A stretch of 64,000 bases of DNA from the NCBI RefSeq assembly GCF_003065485.1, contig NZ_CP026951.1:806001-870000 (forward strand), given 5' to 3'. A model generated the notes under the pieces. That model was given only the letters and a program-made list of their open reading frames with translations, made no database searches and was not told where the DNA came from. Both the position numbers and the translations under genes were made by a program. The first letter of the stretch is position 1. Every line of letters starts with the position of its first letter. The stretch comes from Salinibacterium hongtaonis. Its GTDB lineage: Bacteria > Actinomycetota > Actinomycetes > Actinomycetales > Microbacteriaceae. This document shows positions 55,324 to 64,000 of the stretch, piece after piece.

Positions 55324-56646
55324 GTGGAAACCGTTCTCTTGTATGTCCTCGGCATTGTGGTCGTTGTCGTCGGCCTTGCCGTGTCGATTGCGCTGCATGA
55401 GCTCGGCCACCTGATCCCTGCCAAGGCATTTGGCGTGCGAGTGGGCCAATACATGATCGGTTTTGGCCCGACGCTTTGGTCTCGTCGCCGCGGCGAGACC
55501 GAATACGGGGTCAAGGCCATCCCGCTCGGCGGCTACATCTCGATGTCCGGCATGTACCCGCCGGCCCGGCAGGGCGGCAAGGCCAGAACTGCCAGCACCG
55601 GGTTCTTCCAGACCCTCGTGCAGGATGCTCGTGAGACGAGCGCCACGACGGTCATCGAAGAGGAGCGAACGTTCTATCAGCTCCCCGTCTGGAAGCGCAT
55701 CATCATCATGCTCGGCGGCCCGTTCATGAACCTCCTGCTTGCGATCGTTCTCTTCGCAATCGTTCTCTGCGGGTTCGGCGTGCAGCAGGTGAGCACGACA
55801 ATCGGCACCGTGAGTGAGTGTGTTTTGCCTGCGACGAGCGAGCGTCAGGAGTGTTCGCCGTCCGATGAGGAGGCTCCGGGAGCCGCTGCGGGGCTGTTGC
55901 CCGGAGACACGATCGTGAGCATCGATGGCACGCCGATCGAGACGTGGGAGCAGTCGAGCGCGATCATTCGTGAGTCGCCGGGAGTTCCGCTCGCGATGGT
56001 TGTCGAACGCGACGGCACCGATGTTGAGATCACCGCGATTCCCCGACTCACGGAACGCTACGTCTACGACGACGACAACGTGCCCGTCGAGGGGTCGGAC
56101 GGGGAGCTTCTGACCGAGGATGTCGGCATGCTCGGCATTACGGCGGCCTACGAACTCACGCGCCAGCCCATTACGGCGGTATTGCCGACCGTGGGGGAGA
56201 ACATCGCGTCGGTGACGAATGTCATTCTGCATCTGCCCGAGCGCATCATCGATGTTGCCGAAGCAGCCTTCGGCCCCGAGGAGAGGGACCCCAACGGGCC
56301 CATCAGCGTTGTCGGCGTCGGCCGCATCGCGGGCGAGATCACGAGCATCGACACGATCCCGGTCGTGGAGAGGGCAAGCTATCTGATCGGCTTGCTCGCC
56401 TCCGTCAACGTGGCGCTCATGGTCTTCAACCTCATCCCGCTCATGCCGCTCGACGGAGGCCACGTTGTCGGCGCGCTCTGGGAGGGCATTCGCCGCTGGT
56501 TCGCCAAGCTCTTCAAGCGCCCAGACCCCGGCCCCGTGGATACGGCGAGGCTCATCCCGCTCACCCTGGTCGTGGTCATTATTCTCGGTGGCATGAGCGC
56601 TCTGCTTATCTACGCCGACATCGTCAAACCCGTCACGCTGCTCTAG
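55324..56646 (+). CDS. rseP: Site-2 intramembrane metalloprotease (RseP/Rip1 type)
   Basis: This M50B protease would cut membrane-bound anti-sigma factors or similar proteins within the bilayer. In 440 residues it has the zinc motif HELGH at 25-29 in the first helix, a PDZ domain (about 160-245, with GLLPGDTIVSIDG), and the third zinc ligand in NLIPLMPLDGGHV of a late helix. A final membrane helix closes the protein. It lies between dxr and ispG, the usual actinobacterial order. Confidence 0.94.
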   Translation: METVLLYVLGIVVVVVGLAVSIALHELGHLIPAKAFGVRVGQYMIGFGPTLWSRRRGETEYGVKAIPLGGYISMSGMYPPARQGGKARTASTGFFQTLVQDARETSATTVIEEERTFYQLPVWKRIIIMLGGPFMNLLLAIVLFAIVLCGFGVQQVSTTIGTVSECVLPATSERQECSPSDEEAPGAAAGLLPGDTIVSIDGTPIETWEQSSAIIRESPGVPLAMVVERDGTDVEITAIPRLTERYVYDDDNVPVEGSDGELLTEDVGMLGITAAYELTRQPITAVLPTVGENIASVTNVILHLPERIIDVAEAAFGPEERDPNGPISVVGVGRIAGEITSIDTIPVVERASYLIGLLASVNVALMVFNLIPLMPLDGGHVVGALWEGIRRWFAKLFKRPDPGPVDTARLIPLTLVVVIILGGMSALLIYADIVKPVTLL

Positions 56647-56679
56647 CGCGGCTGAGTCGGCCCGCAGCGGCTGTCTGGG

Positions 56680-57861
56680 CTAGAGGCTCAGCAGCAGGGC
56701 GTCGCCTTGGCCGCCGCCGCCGCAGAGAGCGACGGCCGCTTTGCCTCCGCCCCGGCGCGAGAGCTCGTGGACGGCATGCACGACCAGCCGGGCACCGGAG
56801 GCGCCGATGGGATGCCCGAGGGCGATGGCGCCACCGTGCGGGTTGACGATCGCGGCATCCACTCCCAGGTCTCTCGTGGACTGCACGGCAACAGAGGCGA
56901 ACGCCTCGTTGATCTCAATGAGATCGAGGTCGGATGCCGTCCAGTCGGTCTTGGAGAGCGCCGAGGCGATGGCGCGCGACGGCTGCGAGTGCAGAGAGTT
57001 GTCGGGCCCGGCTGTCTGGCCGGAGGCGCCGACGACCGCGAGAATCGGGAGGCCATTCGCCTCGGCATAGTCTCGGCTCGTCAGCACGAGCGCCGCGGCT
57101 CCGTCGCTCAGCGGCGACGAATTGCCAGCCGTGATGGTGCCGTCGGCGCTAAAAGCGGGGCGGAGCTTCGCGAGGGTCTCGACGGTGCTTTCGGGGCGCA
57201 GGCCCTCGTCCGTGGTGATGGTCGTCGTGTCTCCGCGGCGTCCCACGATGGTGACGGGGGCAATCTCGGCCTCGAACAGGCCTCCGTCGCGGGCGGCAGC
57301 GGCACGCTGGTGCGATGCGGACGCCACGTCGTCCTGCTCGGTGCGCGAGATGCTGAGCCTGCCATTGTGGCGTTCAGTGGATGCGCCCATCGACTCACTG
57401 TCGAACGCGTCGGTCAGCCCGTCATGGGCTGCGCTGTCGACAGCCTCGAACGAGCCGTAGTTCCATCCCTTGCGCGAGCCCGGCAGAATGTGCGGCGCGT
57501 TGGTCATGGACTCCTGCCCGCCGGCGACCACAACGTCGGCCTCGCCCAGTCGGATGAGGCGGGCGGCGTCGATCACGGCGCTCAGTCCCGAGAGGCACAC
57601 CTTGTTGAGGGTGATCGCCGGCACATCCCATCCGATTCCCGCGGCGATCGAGGTCTGGCGAGCGGGATTCTGCCCGGCTCCCGCCTGCACAACCTGGCCC
57701 ATGATGACGGCCTGCACGGCGTCCGCTGTGAGGCCTGAGCGCTCGAGCGCGGCGCTCACGGCGATGGCACCGAGTTCGACGGCGCTGAGGGGTGCGAGCT
57801 GACCGAGGATGCGGCCCTGCGGCGTGCGGGCGGCAGCGACGATGACGACGTCGGATGACAT
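56680..57861 (-). CDS. Acetyl-CoA C-acetyltransferase (thiolase)
   Basis: On the minus strand, the ATG at 57861 with AAAGGAG upstream gives 393 residues; earlier starts would have no ribosome site. Catalytic residues are the Cys in LNKVCLSGLSAV (about 88), the His in GHPIGASGARLV and the Cys in VALCGGGGQGDA. It belongs to the biosynthetic/degradative acetyl-CoA acetyltransferase group, joining two acetyl-CoA or cutting acetoacetyl-CoA. It is inserted, in reverse, between rseP and ispG and converges on rseP after 33 bases. Confidence 0.93.
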   Translation of the reverse strand: MSSDVVIVAAARTPQGRILGQLAPLSAVELGAIAVSAALERSGLTADAVQAVIMGQVVQAGAGQNPARQTSIAAGIGWDVPAITLNKVCLSGLSAVIDAARLIRLGEADVVVAGGQESMTNAPHILPGSRKGWNYGSFEAVDSAAHDGLTDAFDSESMGASTERHNGRLSISRTEQDDVASASHQRAAAARDGGLFEAEIAPVTIVGRRGDTTTITTDEGLRPESTVETLAKLRPAFSADGTITAGNSSPLSDGAAALVLTSRDYAEANGLPILAVVGASGQTAGPDNSLHSQPSRAIASALSKTDWTASDLDLIEINEAFASVAVQSTRDLGVDAAIVNPHGGAIALGHPIGASGARLVVHAVHELSRRGGGKAAVALCGGGGQGDALLLSL

Positions 57862-57934
57862 GGGGACTCCTTTGACCAGATGCTGTGCAACGACAGTACC
57901 TCGCCGCGCTACGCCTCTGCTCAGCCTCGACGCG

Positions 57935-57940
57935 TAAGCT
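57935..57940 (+). promoter_or_regulatory. Candidate leaderless promoter (-10) of ispG
   Basis: TAAGCT ends 6 bases before the GTG at 57947, with no Shine-Dalgarno. It lies in the 85-base divergent gap between the thiolase and ispG. Confidence 0.5.
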
Positions 57941-57946
57941 TGAGCC

Positions 57947-59095
57947 GTGGCTGCTATCAATCTTGGAATGCCGAGAATCCCCGAAGTCCTTGCTCCTCGT
58001 CGCAAGACCCGCCAGATTTCTGTCGGCAAGGTTCTCGTTGGTGGCGGTGCCCCCGTGAGCGTTCAGTCGATGACGACGACGCAGACCACCAACATCAACG
58101 CGACCCTTCAGCAGATCGCCGAACTCACCGCATCCGGATGCGACATTGTGCGCGTTGCCGTGCCGCACGGCGACGACGCGAAGGCCCTCAAGGTGATCGC
58201 CGCCAAAAGCCAGATCCCCGTTATCGCGGACATCCATTTTCAGCCTCGCTACGTTTTTGAGGCGATCGATGCCGGAGTCGGCGCCGTGCGCGTCAACCCT
58301 GGCAATATCAAGAAGTTCGACGACCAGGTGGGCGCTATCGCGCAGGCGGCCAAGGCTGCAGGGGTCTCGATCCGCATCGGCGTCAACGCTGGCTCCCTCG
58401 AGCCGAGCCTGCTGCAGAAGTACGGCAAGGCAACACCGGAGGCACTCGTCGAAAGCGCCGTGTGGGAGGCAAGCCTCTTCGAAGAGCACGACTTTCATGA
58501 CTTCAAGATCTCGGTCAAGCACAACGACCCCATCGTCATGGTCAAGGCCTACCGCCTGCTGGCGGAGCGCGGCGACTGGCCCCTTCACCTGGGAGTGACC
58601 GAGGCTGGCCCGGCGTTCCAGGGCACGATCAAGTCGGCCACGGCCTTCGGCATTCTTCTCTCGGAGGGCATTGGAGACACGATTCGTGTTTCGCTCAGCG
58701 CCCCTCCCGTAGAAGAGGTCAAGGTTGGCCTGCAGATTCTTCAGTCGCTCAATCTGCGCGAACGCAAGCTCGAGATCGTGTCGTGCCCCAGCTGTGGGCG
58801 CGCCCAGGTGGATGTCTATACCCTCGCCGAGCAGGTCACCGAGGGGCTCAAGCACGTGAGTGTGCCGCTGCGCGTCGCGGTCATGGGCTGCGTCGTCAAC
58901 GGACCTGGTGAGGCCCGCGAGGCCGACCTGGGTGTCGCATCGGGCAACGGCAAGGGGCAGATCTTTGTCAAGGGCGAGGTCATTAAGACCGTGCCAGAGG
59001 CCGAGATCGTGGCAACGCTTATCGAGGAGGCAAGCCGTCTTGCCGCTGAGATGCCAGCCGATGCGCTGGGCAGCGCCGAGGTCATCACCGCCTAA
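57947..59095 (+). CDS. ispG: 4-hydroxy-3-methylbut-2-en-1-yl diphosphate synthase
   Basis: IspG is a 4Fe-4S enzyme that converts MEcPP to HMBPP, the penultimate MEP pathway step. It has 382 residues. The TIM-barrel part includes [13 protein letters not shown] and [12 protein letters not shown], and the cluster ligands are the cysteines of SCPSCGR (about 280) and [11 protein letters not shown] (about 315). The start is a GTG without Shine-Dalgarno. Together with dxr it shows isoprenoids are made by the MEP route. Confidence 0.96.
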   Translation: MAAINLGMPRIPEVLAPRRKTRQISVGKVLVGGGAPVSVQSMTTTQTTNINATLQQIAELTASGCDIVRVAVPHGDDAKALKVIAAKSQIPVIADIHFQPRYVFEAIDAGVGAVRVNPGNIKKFDDQVGAIAQAAKAAGVSIRIGVNAGSLEPSLLQKYGKATPEALVESAVWEASLFEEHDFHDFKISVKHNDPIVMVKAYRLLAERGDWPLHLGVTEAGPAFQGTIKSATAFGILLSEGIGDTIRVSLSAPPVEEVKVGLQILQSLNLRERKLEIVSCPSCGRAQVDVYTLAEQVTEGLKHVSVPLRVAVMGCVVNGPGEAREADLGVASGNGKGQIFVKGEVIKTVPEAEIVATLIEEASRLAAEMPADALGSAEVITA

Positions 59096-59145
59096 CCCGG
59101 GAGCTCAGACGGGCAGGCGCGATGTGAGCGCCCGCCAATCGCCGG

Positions 59146-59151
59146 TAAGTT
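59146..59151 (+). promoter_or_regulatory. Candidate leaderless promoter (-10) of proS
   Basis: TAAGTT ends 6 bases before the GTG at 59158. The sequence GAGGGG between them is too close to act as a ribosome site. Confidence 0.5.
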
Positions 59152-59157
59152 AGAGGG

Positions 59158-60927
59158 GTGTCTACACGCCTCTCCCAGCTCTTTGTCCGCACCCTCCGTG
59201 AAGATCCCGTCGATGCCGAGGTCGCCAGCCACCGGCTGCTCGTGCGCGCCGGTTATGTGCGCCGCCAGGCCCCCGGCATCTTCGCGTGGTTGCCACTCGG
59301 CCTCAAGGTTCGCCGCAAGGTCGAGCAGATTGTGCGCGAAGAGATGGAGGCGGCGGGCGCCCAGGAGGTGCTGTTCCCCGGCCTTCTGCCGCGCGAACCC
59401 TACGAGGCGTCGGGTCGCTGGGAAGAATACGGCGACGGACTGTTTCGCCTCAAGGACCGCAAGGGTGCCGACTACCTGCTCGCCCCGACTCATGAAGAGG
59501 TCTTCACCCTGCTGGTGAAGGATCTCTACTCGTCATACAAAGACCTTCCCCTCACGATCTACCAGATCCAGGACAAGTACCGCGACGAGGCGCGACCCCG
59601 TGCCGGACTCCTCCGCGGTCGCGAGTTCTCGATGAAGGATGCGTACTCGTTCGACTACACGGACGAGGGCCTCGACGCGAGCTACCAAAATCAGCGGGAT
59701 GCTTACGAGCGCATCTTCGCGCGGCTTGGCCTTGAGGTCGTCATCGTCAAGGCGGATGCCGGGGCGATGGGCGGGTCACGCAGCGAGGAATTCCTGCACC
59801 CCACCGCGGTTGGCGAAGACACCTTCGTGCGCTCCGCCGGAGGCTACGCAGCCAATGTCGAGGCCTTCACGACGACGGCTCCCGACCCCCTGCCCACTGA
59901 AGGGCTGCCGGAGGCTGTCGTCTTCGATTCGCCCGAGACCCCCACGATCGACACGCTTGTGGCGCTCGTCAACGAGCGTCACCCCCGCGCCGACCGGCCC
60001 TGGACGGCCGCGGATACCCTCAAGAACGTTGTGCTCTCACTCACCCACCTCGACGGTTCGCGCGAACTCGTCATCGTGGGCCTCCCGGGGGACCGCGAGG
60101 TCGACATGAAGCGCGCAGAGGTAGCGTTCGCTCCCGCCGAGGTCGAGGCAGCATCCGAAGCCGACTTCGTCAAGCAGCCCCTTCTCGTCAAGGGTTACAT
60201 CGGCCCCTGGTCGCCGGAAGGTGCCGTTCTCGGCGAAGAATCGGCCACGGAGATCCGTTATCTGCTCGATCCCCGCGTGGTGGAGGGCACCCAGTGGGTC
60301 ACGGGCGCCAACGCCGACGAGAAGCACGTGCTCAACCTGGTTGCCGGGCGTGACTTCGGTGCCGACGGAATCGCCGACATCGCAGAGGTGCGTGCGGGAG
60401 ACCTGGCACCGGATGGCTCTGGACCCGTCGAACTCGCGCGCGGGATGGAGCTGGGCCACGTGTTCCAGCTCGGCCGCAAATATGCCGAGGCGTTGGGTCT
60501 CAAGGTGCTCGACGAGAACGGCAAGCTCGTCACTGTGACCATGGGCTCGTACGGCATCGGGGTAACCCGTGCCCTCGCCGCGGTCGCCGAACTCAACAAC
60601 GACGGTCGCGGGCTCATCTGGCCCCGCGCTGTCGCGCCGTTCGACGTGCACGTTATCGCCGCGACCAAGGACGAGACGGTGTATGCGGCAGCGGAGCAGA
60701 TGGTTCTCGATCTAGAGGCGACGGGCGCCGACGTGCTCTTTGACGACCGACTCAAGGTTTCGCCCGGCGTCAAGTTCGGCGACGCCGAGCTTCTCGGGGT
60801 TCCGATCATCGTCGTTGTGGGCAAGGGCGCTGCCGACGGCATCGTCGAACTGTGGGATCGCCGCACCGGTGTGAAGACACCGACGCCGATCGCCGACCTT
60901 GTGGCGGCGTACAAGCAGCTTCCCTAG
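59158..60927 (+). CDS. proS: Prolyl-tRNA synthetase
   Basis: ProS charges tRNA-Pro. At 589 residues it is the bacterial type with the INS editing domain between motifs 2 and 3 (about 220-400). Class II features: motif 2 [32 protein letters not shown], motif 3 [16 protein letters not shown], and the C-terminal anticodon-binding domain ending YKQLP. The gene is followed by a long perfect inverted repeat. Confidence 0.97.
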   Translation: MSTRLSQLFVRTLREDPVDAEVASHRLLVRAGYVRRQAPGIFAWLPLGLKVRRKVEQIVREEMEAAGAQEVLFPGLLPREPYEASGRWEEYGDGLFRLKDRKGADYLLAPTHEEVFTLLVKDLYSSYKDLPLTIYQIQDKYRDEARPRAGLLRGREFSMKDAYSFDYTDEGLDASYQNQRDAYERIFARLGLEVVIVKADAGAMGGSRSEEFLHPTAVGEDTFVRSAGGYAANVEAFTTTAPDPLPTEGLPEAVVFDSPETPTIDTLVALVNERHPRADRPWTAADTLKNVVLSLTHLDGSRELVIVGLPGDREVDMKRAEVAFAPAEVEAASEADFVKQPLLVKGYIGPWSPEGAVLGEESATEIRYLLDPRVVEGTQWVTGANADEKHVLNLVAGRDFGADGIADIAEVRAGDLAPDGSGPVELARGMELGHVFQLGRKYAEALGLKVLDENGKLVTVTMGSYGIGVTRALAAVAELNNDGRGLIWPRAVAPFDVHVIAATKDETVYAAAEQMVLDLEATGADVLFDDRLKVSPGVKFGDAELLGVPIIVVVGKGAADGIVELWDRRTGVKTPTPIADLVAAYKQLP

Positions 60928-60940
60928 AGCCCTCGCGAGT

Positions 60941-60986
60941 GGCCACTTTCTGCAGCAAAACCCAAGTTTTGCTGCAGAAAGTGGCC
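60941..60986 (+). terminator. 21-bp perfect inverted repeat, bidirectional terminator between convergent genes
   Basis: Two 21-base arms (60941-60961 and 60966-60986) are perfectly complementary around the loop CCAA. The inner arms are A-rich then T-rich (CAAAAC/GTTTTG), and TTT follows the right arm. It lies 14 bases after the proS stop and 28 before the end of the minus-strand gene, so it suits both. The length and perfection are greater than a normal terminator needs, so it might also be a dispersed repeat. Confidence 0.65.
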
Positions 60987-61013
60987 TTTCGTGCGCGGGG
61001 AGTGTGAGTTCCC

Positions 61014-62132
61014 TTATGCGAGCAGCTTCTGCAGGGCGCCCGTGGCTTTGAGACCCGAGCCTGTGAGCACAGCGACGACCGAATCGCCCGGGCGGATGGC
61101 TCCCCGCGCTACGAATTCGGGCACCGCAGCCGCGACAATCGCGCTCGTCGGCTCAGCATAGAGACCGCGGGACGCAAGCTCTCGCACGGAGGGAATGATG
61201 CTCGCCTCGGCAACGGCCACAAGGCACCCTTGCGATTCCCGGATCGCGGCGAGCACCTCACGGTCGCGCACTGGCCGCGCGATTGAGGTGCCTTCGGCCA
61301 GGGTCGGCGACCAGTCGGCCTGCCGCACGGCGTGCTCGCCCGCAGCGAATGCGCGCACGAGCGGGCTGCAGTTCTCGGGCTGCACGACGAGCAAGCGCGG
61401 CATCCGCTCGATCATGCCGGCGCGCAGCAACTGCCCGAAGCCGATGGAGCAACCGAGCACGAGGCTTCCGGCTCCCGCGGGCAGAATCACCGCATCCGGC
61501 GCCTCGAAGCCCAGGTCTTCCCACATCTCGTAGGCCAGCAGCGAAACACCCTGCACAAAGAACGGATGCCAGTTGTGGCTGGCATAAAAAATGTCACCGG
61601 AGCGGCGAATGGCTTCGTCAGCGGTGGCCTGGCGCGAGCCTGCGACGAGGTCGACGGTTGCCCCGTGCGCCCGGCTCTGGATGAGCTTGGCCGGCGAGGT
61701 CGACTCTGGGGCAAGGATCGTGGCACGGATGCCCGCGGCGGCAGCATAAGCGGCCACGGACGCGCCGCCGTTTCCACTGCTGTCTTCCAGAATGTGGTCA
61801 ATCCCTTGGGCGGCGAGCATGGCCATCATCACGGCGGTTCCGCGGTCTTTGAAGCTCCCCGTCGGGTTGAACCACTCCGGTTTGACCAGCAGGGGAGTGC
61901 CGCCCAGCGTCGTCTCCAGCAGGGGAGTGCATCCCTCTCCCAACGAGACGGGAGCAAGGTCGAGCGGCAGGGCTGCGGCATAACGCCACTGCGAGCGGAT
62001 GCTGTAGTCGATGCCGTCTGGCCCGATTCCGTCGAGCGGTCCCACGAGCAGGGGTGATCCGTCGTCTCCGCGCCATCGAGGCTCGTCGATGGGGTAGCGG
62101 TGTCCGTCGCGCCCGACGAGGTATGACGACAT
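61014..62132 (-). CDS. Threonine-synthase-like PLP enzyme (second copy)
   Basis: This 372-residue fold-type II PLP enzyme has the lysine motif NPTGSFKDRGT (Lys95), the phosphate-binding loop SSGNGGASVAAYAAAAG and LTGSGLKATGAL at the end. It is related to ThrC but differs at active-site loops from the operon copy at 1549 (SSGNGGAS against STGNTSAS). It may act on another phosphorylated or amino substrate, as in cysteate synthase; I cannot say which. A GGGAG site precedes the ATG. It lies in reverse between proS and nusA, where rimP is common. Confidence 0.85.
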   Translation of the reverse strand: MSSYLVGRDGHRYPIDEPRWRGDDGSPLLVGPLDGIGPDGIDYSIRSQWRYAAALPLDLAPVSLGEGCTPLLETTLGGTPLLVKPEWFNPTGSFKDRGTAVMMAMLAAQGIDHILEDSSGNGGASVAAYAAAAGIRATILAPESTSPAKLIQSRAHGATVDLVAGSRQATADEAIRRSGDIFYASHNWHPFFVQGVSLLAYEMWEDLGFEAPDAVILPAGAGSLVLGCSIGFGQLLRAGMIERMPRLLVVQPENCSPLVRAFAAGEHAVRQADWSPTLAEGTSIARPVRDREVLAAIRESQGCLVAVAEASIIPSVRELASRGLYAEPTSAIVAAAVPEFVARGAIRPGDSVVAVLTGSGLKATGALQKLLA

Positions 62133-62284
62133 CTGTGCTCCCGGCGTTATCTACAGGGCTCCTGGCGTTCAGATACAGGACGGTCTAGATTACACGCGAG
62201 CATCCCGCAGCGGACTCAGGTACCTTATACGGATGACTTGCGTGCGGTTGCGCGAGCGGAAACCTGAATACTGGAGGCCCGTCG

Positions 62285-63277
62285 GTGGACATTGACCTGA
62301 GCGTTTTGCGGCTCATGGAGCGCGAGCGCGAGATACCGTTCGAGGAGCTCGTCCAGATCATCGAGCAGGCCATCCTCACGGCCTATCTCAAGCACACGGC
62401 CGAGCAGGCCGGCGACGGCGAGGTGCCAACGGCCCGCGTCGAGCTCGATCGCAAGACGGGGCACGTCACGGTTTATGTGCCCGAGCATGATGACGAGGGC
62501 AACATCATCGGCGAGGCTGTCGACAGCCCGAGCGACTTTGGCCGCATTGCCGCTTTTGCGGCGAAGCAGGTGATCAACCAGCGTCTGCGCGACCTGGCTG
62601 ACGACGCCGTTCTCGGCGAGTTCAAGGGCCGCGAGGGCGACATCATTGCCGGCGTCATCCAGCAGGGCCCCAACCCCCGCATGATTCACGTTGATCTGGG
62701 CTCGATCGAGGCCATCTTGCCTCCCGAGGAGCAGGTGCCCGGCGAGGACTACTCGCACGGAACCCGCATCCGCGTCTATGTGACGAGTGTGAGCAAGGGG
62801 CTCAAGGGCCCCCAGATCACGGTGTCGCGCACGCATCCTTCGCTCGTTCGCAAGCTTTTTGCGCTTGAGGTGCCCGAAATTGCGAGCGGCGTGGTCGAGA
62901 TCGTGTCGCTGGCCCGCGAAGCCGGCCACCGCACCAAGATCGCGGTCAAGGCCAACGAGCCCGGCATCAACGCCAAGGGTGCGTGCATCGGCGAACTCGG
63001 TCAGCGTGTTCGTGCGGTGACGTCTGAACTCAATAACGAGAAGATCGACATCGTCGACTACTCAGAAGACCTGGCCACGTTTGTCGCTAACGCGCTCTCG
63101 CCGGCCAAGGTGAGCTCGTCCTTCGTGATCGACCAGTCGACGAAGGCGGTTCGCGCCCTCGTCCCCGACTACCAGCTGTCGCTCGCGATCGGCAAGGAGG
63201 GCCAGAACGCCCGCCTCGCCGCCAAGCTCACGGGCGCGCGCATCGACATCCAGCCGGACAGCATCCTCGAGGACTAG
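62285..63277 (+). CDS. nusA: Transcription termination/antitermination factor NusA
   Basis: NusA binds RNA polymerase and nascent RNA and affects pausing and termination. Its 330 residues hold the N-terminal polymerase-binding domain (about 1-105), an S1 domain (about 110-180, [11 protein letters not shown]), and two KH domains (about 185-325, with [11 protein letters not shown] and [14 protein letters not shown]). It lacks the acidic C-terminal repeats of E. coli NusA, as in other Actinobacteria. GGAGG precedes the GTG start. ylxR and infB follow. Confidence 0.96.
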   Translation: MDIDLSVLRLMEREREIPFEELVQIIEQAILTAYLKHTAEQAGDGEVPTARVELDRKTGHVTVYVPEHDDEGNIIGEAVDSPSDFGRIAAFAAKQVINQRLRDLADDAVLGEFKGREGDIIAGVIQQGPNPRMIHVDLGSIEAILPPEEQVPGEDYSHGTRIRVYVTSVSKGLKGPQITVSRTHPSLVRKLFALEVPEIASGVVEIVSLAREAGHRTKIAVKANEPGINAKGACIGELGQRVRAVTSELNNEKIDIVDYSEDLATFVANALSPAKVSSSFVIDQSTKAVRALVPDYQLSLAIGKEGQNARLAAKLTGARIDIQPDSILED

Positions 63278-63292
63278 AACAGTGATTGTGGG

Positions 63293-63326
63293 GCCCGGCG
63301 TGTCGCCCCGCGCGACACGCCCGGGC
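63293..63326 (+). repeat. Strong GC hairpin between nusA and ylxR
   Basis: GCCCGGCGTGTCG pairs with CGACACGCCCGGGC around a 7-base loop, with a single bulged G. No U-run follows. It lies in the 75-base gap and may be a processing or attenuation site in the nusA-infB message. Confidence 0.5.
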
Positions 63327-63352
63327 GCCGAGTCGCAGCGAGCAGGGGTAGT

Positions 63353-63631
63353 ATGGAACCCGTAAGAACGTGCCTCGGATGCCGAAAGCGCGATTCGCAG
63401 TCCTCCATGGTGAGGCTCGTTGAGCGTGACGGTCGAGCAGTTGCGGATGCCTCTGGCACCGCACCGGGTCGAGGCGCCTGGGTGCACCCCACAGTTGAGT
63501 GCGTCGACAGTTCCCTCAAACGCAGAGCCTTCGGGCGGGCGTTGAGGGCTGACGGCTCCCTCGATGTATCGGGGGTGCGTGAGGGTGTTCTTGCACTTCA
63601 CCAGTCGGAGTCTCCCCATGAGGCTCCCTAA
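63353..63631 (+). CDS. ylxR: YlxR family RNA-binding protein (DUF448)
   Basis: This 92-residue basic protein carries the YlxR motifs RTCLGCRKRDSQSSMVRLV and GRGAWVHPTVECVD. In Bacillus the homologue (RnpM) modulates RNase P, and the gene usually lies between nusA and infB, as here. The motif TAGTAT immediately upstream overlaps the start codon, so it is not this gene's promoter in any simple way. Confidence 0.9.
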   Translation: MEPVRTCLGCRKRDSQSSMVRLVERDGRAVADASGTAPGRGAWVHPTVECVDSSLKRRAFGRALRADGSLDVSGVREGVLALHQSESPHEAP

Positions 63632-63749
63632 CGAAACGGCTGATCGAACAGTGACAAACAATGCGTAGCAACTAATGAGCGGCTCGAAATGAGACCCGTC
63701 CAAAAGTAATGGCCTGCTCCCTCTCGGGCGGGCCCGAGACAGGAGAATT

Positions 63750-64000
63750 GTGGCTAAACCACGCGTGCACGAGATCGCAGCAGAACTCGGCATTGAAAGT
63801 AAGCAGGCTCTCGAGAAGTTGAAGGAACTTGGCGAATTCGTCAAGGGACCCTCCTCGAGCATCGAGCCCCCCGTAGCGCGCAAGTTGCGTGCTGCCCTCG
63901 CCGCGGATGGCGTCACCGCCCCCGCCAAAGAAGAGAAGGCTCCGGAGGCGGCTAAGCCGGCTCCCAAGCCAGCACCAGAAGCCAAGACCGAGGCGCCGGC
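63750..64000 (+). CDS. infB: Translation initiation factor IF-2, N-terminal part (cut by window end)
   Basis: Only the first 83 or so codons are present. The GTG at 63750 is preceded by AGGAGAA. The opening [20 protein letters not shown] is the IF2 N-terminal subdomain, followed by the start of the Ala/Pro/Lys/Glu-rich linker that is long in Actinobacteria. The GTPase domain lies beyond the window. It completes the nusA-ylxR-infB order. Confidence 0.95.
   Translation, partial: MAKPRVHEIAAELGIESKQALEKLKELGEFVKGPSSSIEPPVARKLRAALAADGVTAPAKEEKAPEAAKPAPKPAPEAKTEAP

Noticed and set aside
54877-56463. A 528-codon minus-strand open frame opposite dxr and rseP
   Set aside because: It is antisense to two well-supported genes and its His/Arg/Asp-rich translation matches no family.
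57422-58855. A 477-codon minus-strand open frame across ispG and the thiolase
   Set aside because: It is antisense to ispG and runs into the thiolase gene in another frame; no recognisable domain.

Overview
The window is a GC-rich, densely coded, mostly plus-strand stretch of an actinobacterial chromosome, most likely from the family Microbacteriaceae. The pointers are the gene order hom-thrC-thrB-rho-prfA-prmC-tsaC-wecA-like-atpIBEFHAGDC, a Rho with a huge Arg/Asn/Gln/Asp-rich insertion, a long separate ATP synthase delta subunit, a short epsilon subunit, the MEP isoprenoid pathway (dxr, ispG), many GTG starts and many apparently leaderless genes. The species cannot be named from this sequence alone.

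Region 1 (1-18238) is housekeeping: the 3' end of lysA, the threonine branch (hom, thrC, thrB), transcription termination (rho), peptide-chain release and its methylase (prfA, prmC), tRNA t6A synthesis (tsaC), a polyprenyl-phosphate sugar-1-phosphate transferase, the whole F1Fo ATP synthase operon and a YaaA-family protein. Region 2 (18249-26689) is a complete lower protocatechuate (beta-ketoadipate) pathway: an IclR regulator, pcaHGBDC, a terminator and control region, pcaIJF and a second IclR regulator (PcaR type). Together the enzymes would take protocatechuate to succinyl-CoA and acetyl-CoA. Region 3 (26754-32707) holds a heterodimeric ABC exporter with one degenerate ATP site, a membrane-anchored HExxH protein on the minus strand and an aldo/keto reductase.

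Region 4 (32750-50923) is the most unusual part: nine same-strand, mostly overlapping genes for an FHA protein, a PP2C phosphatase, a membrane Ser/Thr kinase with an extracellular FN3-like domain, a 1958-residue Ig-like/FN3 surface protein, a MoxR AAA+ ATPase, a DUF58 protein, a multi-pass transglutaminase-like protein, a zinc-ribbon/FHA protein and a two-domain FtsK/EccC-type ATPase. The core resembles the PFNA cluster described in Bifidobacterium. Here the transglutaminase domain has lost its catalytic Cys and His, a recurrent T-x-x-R motif after acidic residues occurs in several components, and no WXG100 or other type VII secretion partner is visible.

Region 5 (50943-64000) has an acyl-CoA synthetase, an OsmC protein, a two-domain FKBP lipoprotein, dxr, an RseP-type site-2 protease, a minus-strand thiolase, ispG, proS, a minus-strand threonine-synthase paralogue, and nusA-ylxR-infB (infB cut by the window end). 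rimP, which usually precedes nusA, is not present at this locus.

No rRNA, tRNA, CRISPR array, insertion sequence, phage gene or origin was recognised. No stretch longer than about 220 bases lacks a gene.
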